The notes below the pieces were generated by a model. It did no database searches. It saw only the letters and a list, made by a program, of their open reading frames with translations, and was not told where the DNA came from. A stretch of 14,425 bases of DNA, from positions 57,574-71,998 of the forward strand of contig DLHP01000012.1 of NCBI GenBank assembly GCA_002483285.1, given 5' to 3'. Position 1 is the stretch's first letter. Each line of letters opens with the position of its first letter. This DNA comes from Flavobacterium sp. UBA7665 (lineage in GTDB: Bacteria; Bacteroidota; Bacteroidia; Flavobacteriales; Flavobacteriaceae). A program made the translations under genes and the position numbers. This document shows, piece after piece, positions 14,341-14,425 of this stretch.

Positions 14341-14425
14341 CTGTTTCCCGCTTTCCGCTGCAATCTTTTTGTTTTTAAAGAAAAAACAAAAAGGATTTTC
14401 ACTGCAATCGGGGCTATGCTGCCGC
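14341..14425 (+). repeat. Composite intergenic repeat with terminator hairpin, cut by the window edge
   Basis: A hairpin has left arm AATCTTTTTGTTTTT (14362-14376) and right arm 14382-14397, ending in AGGATT. One base is bulged. It is flanked by a direct repeat CTGCAATC (14358-14365 and 14402-14409) and GC-rich words (TTTCCCGCTTTCCGC, CAATCGGGGCT). It lies right after the hydrolase stop and a T-run, so it probably ends that transcript. I recall near-identical 'GCAATCGGGGCT ... AAAAAGGATT' elements at many Flavobacterium gene ends, but this was not searched. Confidence 0.6.

Overview
The window looks like a chromosomal segment from a Flavobacterium-like member of the Bacteroidota. Four things point there. 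It carries a PorX-type regulator (CheY receiver fused to a PglZ/alkaline-phosphatase domain). It has a carboxypeptidase-regulatory-domain plus beta-barrel outer-membrane protein of the Bacteroidota kind. Several starts have upstream matches to the Flavobacterium promoter consensus (TTG, 17-23 nt, TAnnTTTG), and no strong Shine-Dalgarno sequences are obvious. No tRNA, rRNA, CRISPR array, transposase or phage gene was seen. The genus is an inference, because no marker gene was compared.

Layout from left to right. (1) 58-2475 (-): TonB-receptor-like outer-membrane barrel protein, with half of an intergenic repeat at the window edge just past its stop. (2) 2476-2811: intergenic region holding the receptor promoter and an AT-rich stretch. 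(3) 2812-5779 (+): a compact three-gene operon encoding an exported protein with polymorphic-toxin-23-like motifs, a lipoprotein of unknown family and a six-helix membrane protein. Gaps are 2 nt and then a 1-base TGATG stop/start overlap, and a bidirectional hairpin terminator (5784-5810) closes it. (4) 6443-5813 (-): a two-gene operon encoding a four-helix membrane protein (DUF4383-like) and a tiny exported, basic, proline-rich protein. (5) 6645-6785 (+): an acidic 46-codon ORF that may be real. (6) 9381-6829 (-): a large exported metzincin metalloprotease ending in dockerin-like calcium repeats. (7) 13292-9481 (-): porX, tsaE, an alanine dehydrogenase and a small DUF4258-like membrane-anchored protein. 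The last has its own predicted promoter, and a long imperfect stem-loop sits between tsaE and ald. (8) 13437-14327 (+): an exported alpha/beta hydrolase, divergent from porX with a good promoter, followed by a composite hairpin/repeat element at the right edge.

How the parts may work together. Much of the window concerns the cell envelope: an outer-membrane receptor, a secreted protease, an exported hydrolase and the regulator PorX, which in characterised Bacteroidota controls the type IX secretion system. TsaE (tRNA t6A synthesis) and alanine dehydrogenase are housekeeping genes on the same strand as porX.

The least explained and most system-like unit is the 2812-5779 operon, whose three products are all predicted to be exported or membrane-bound. 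The most checkable oddities are four: a His-to-Gln change at an active-site position of the alanine dehydrogenase, a protease with dockerin-like repeats where a type IX sorting domain would be expected, two intergenic repeat families, and the unlisted acidic small ORF.
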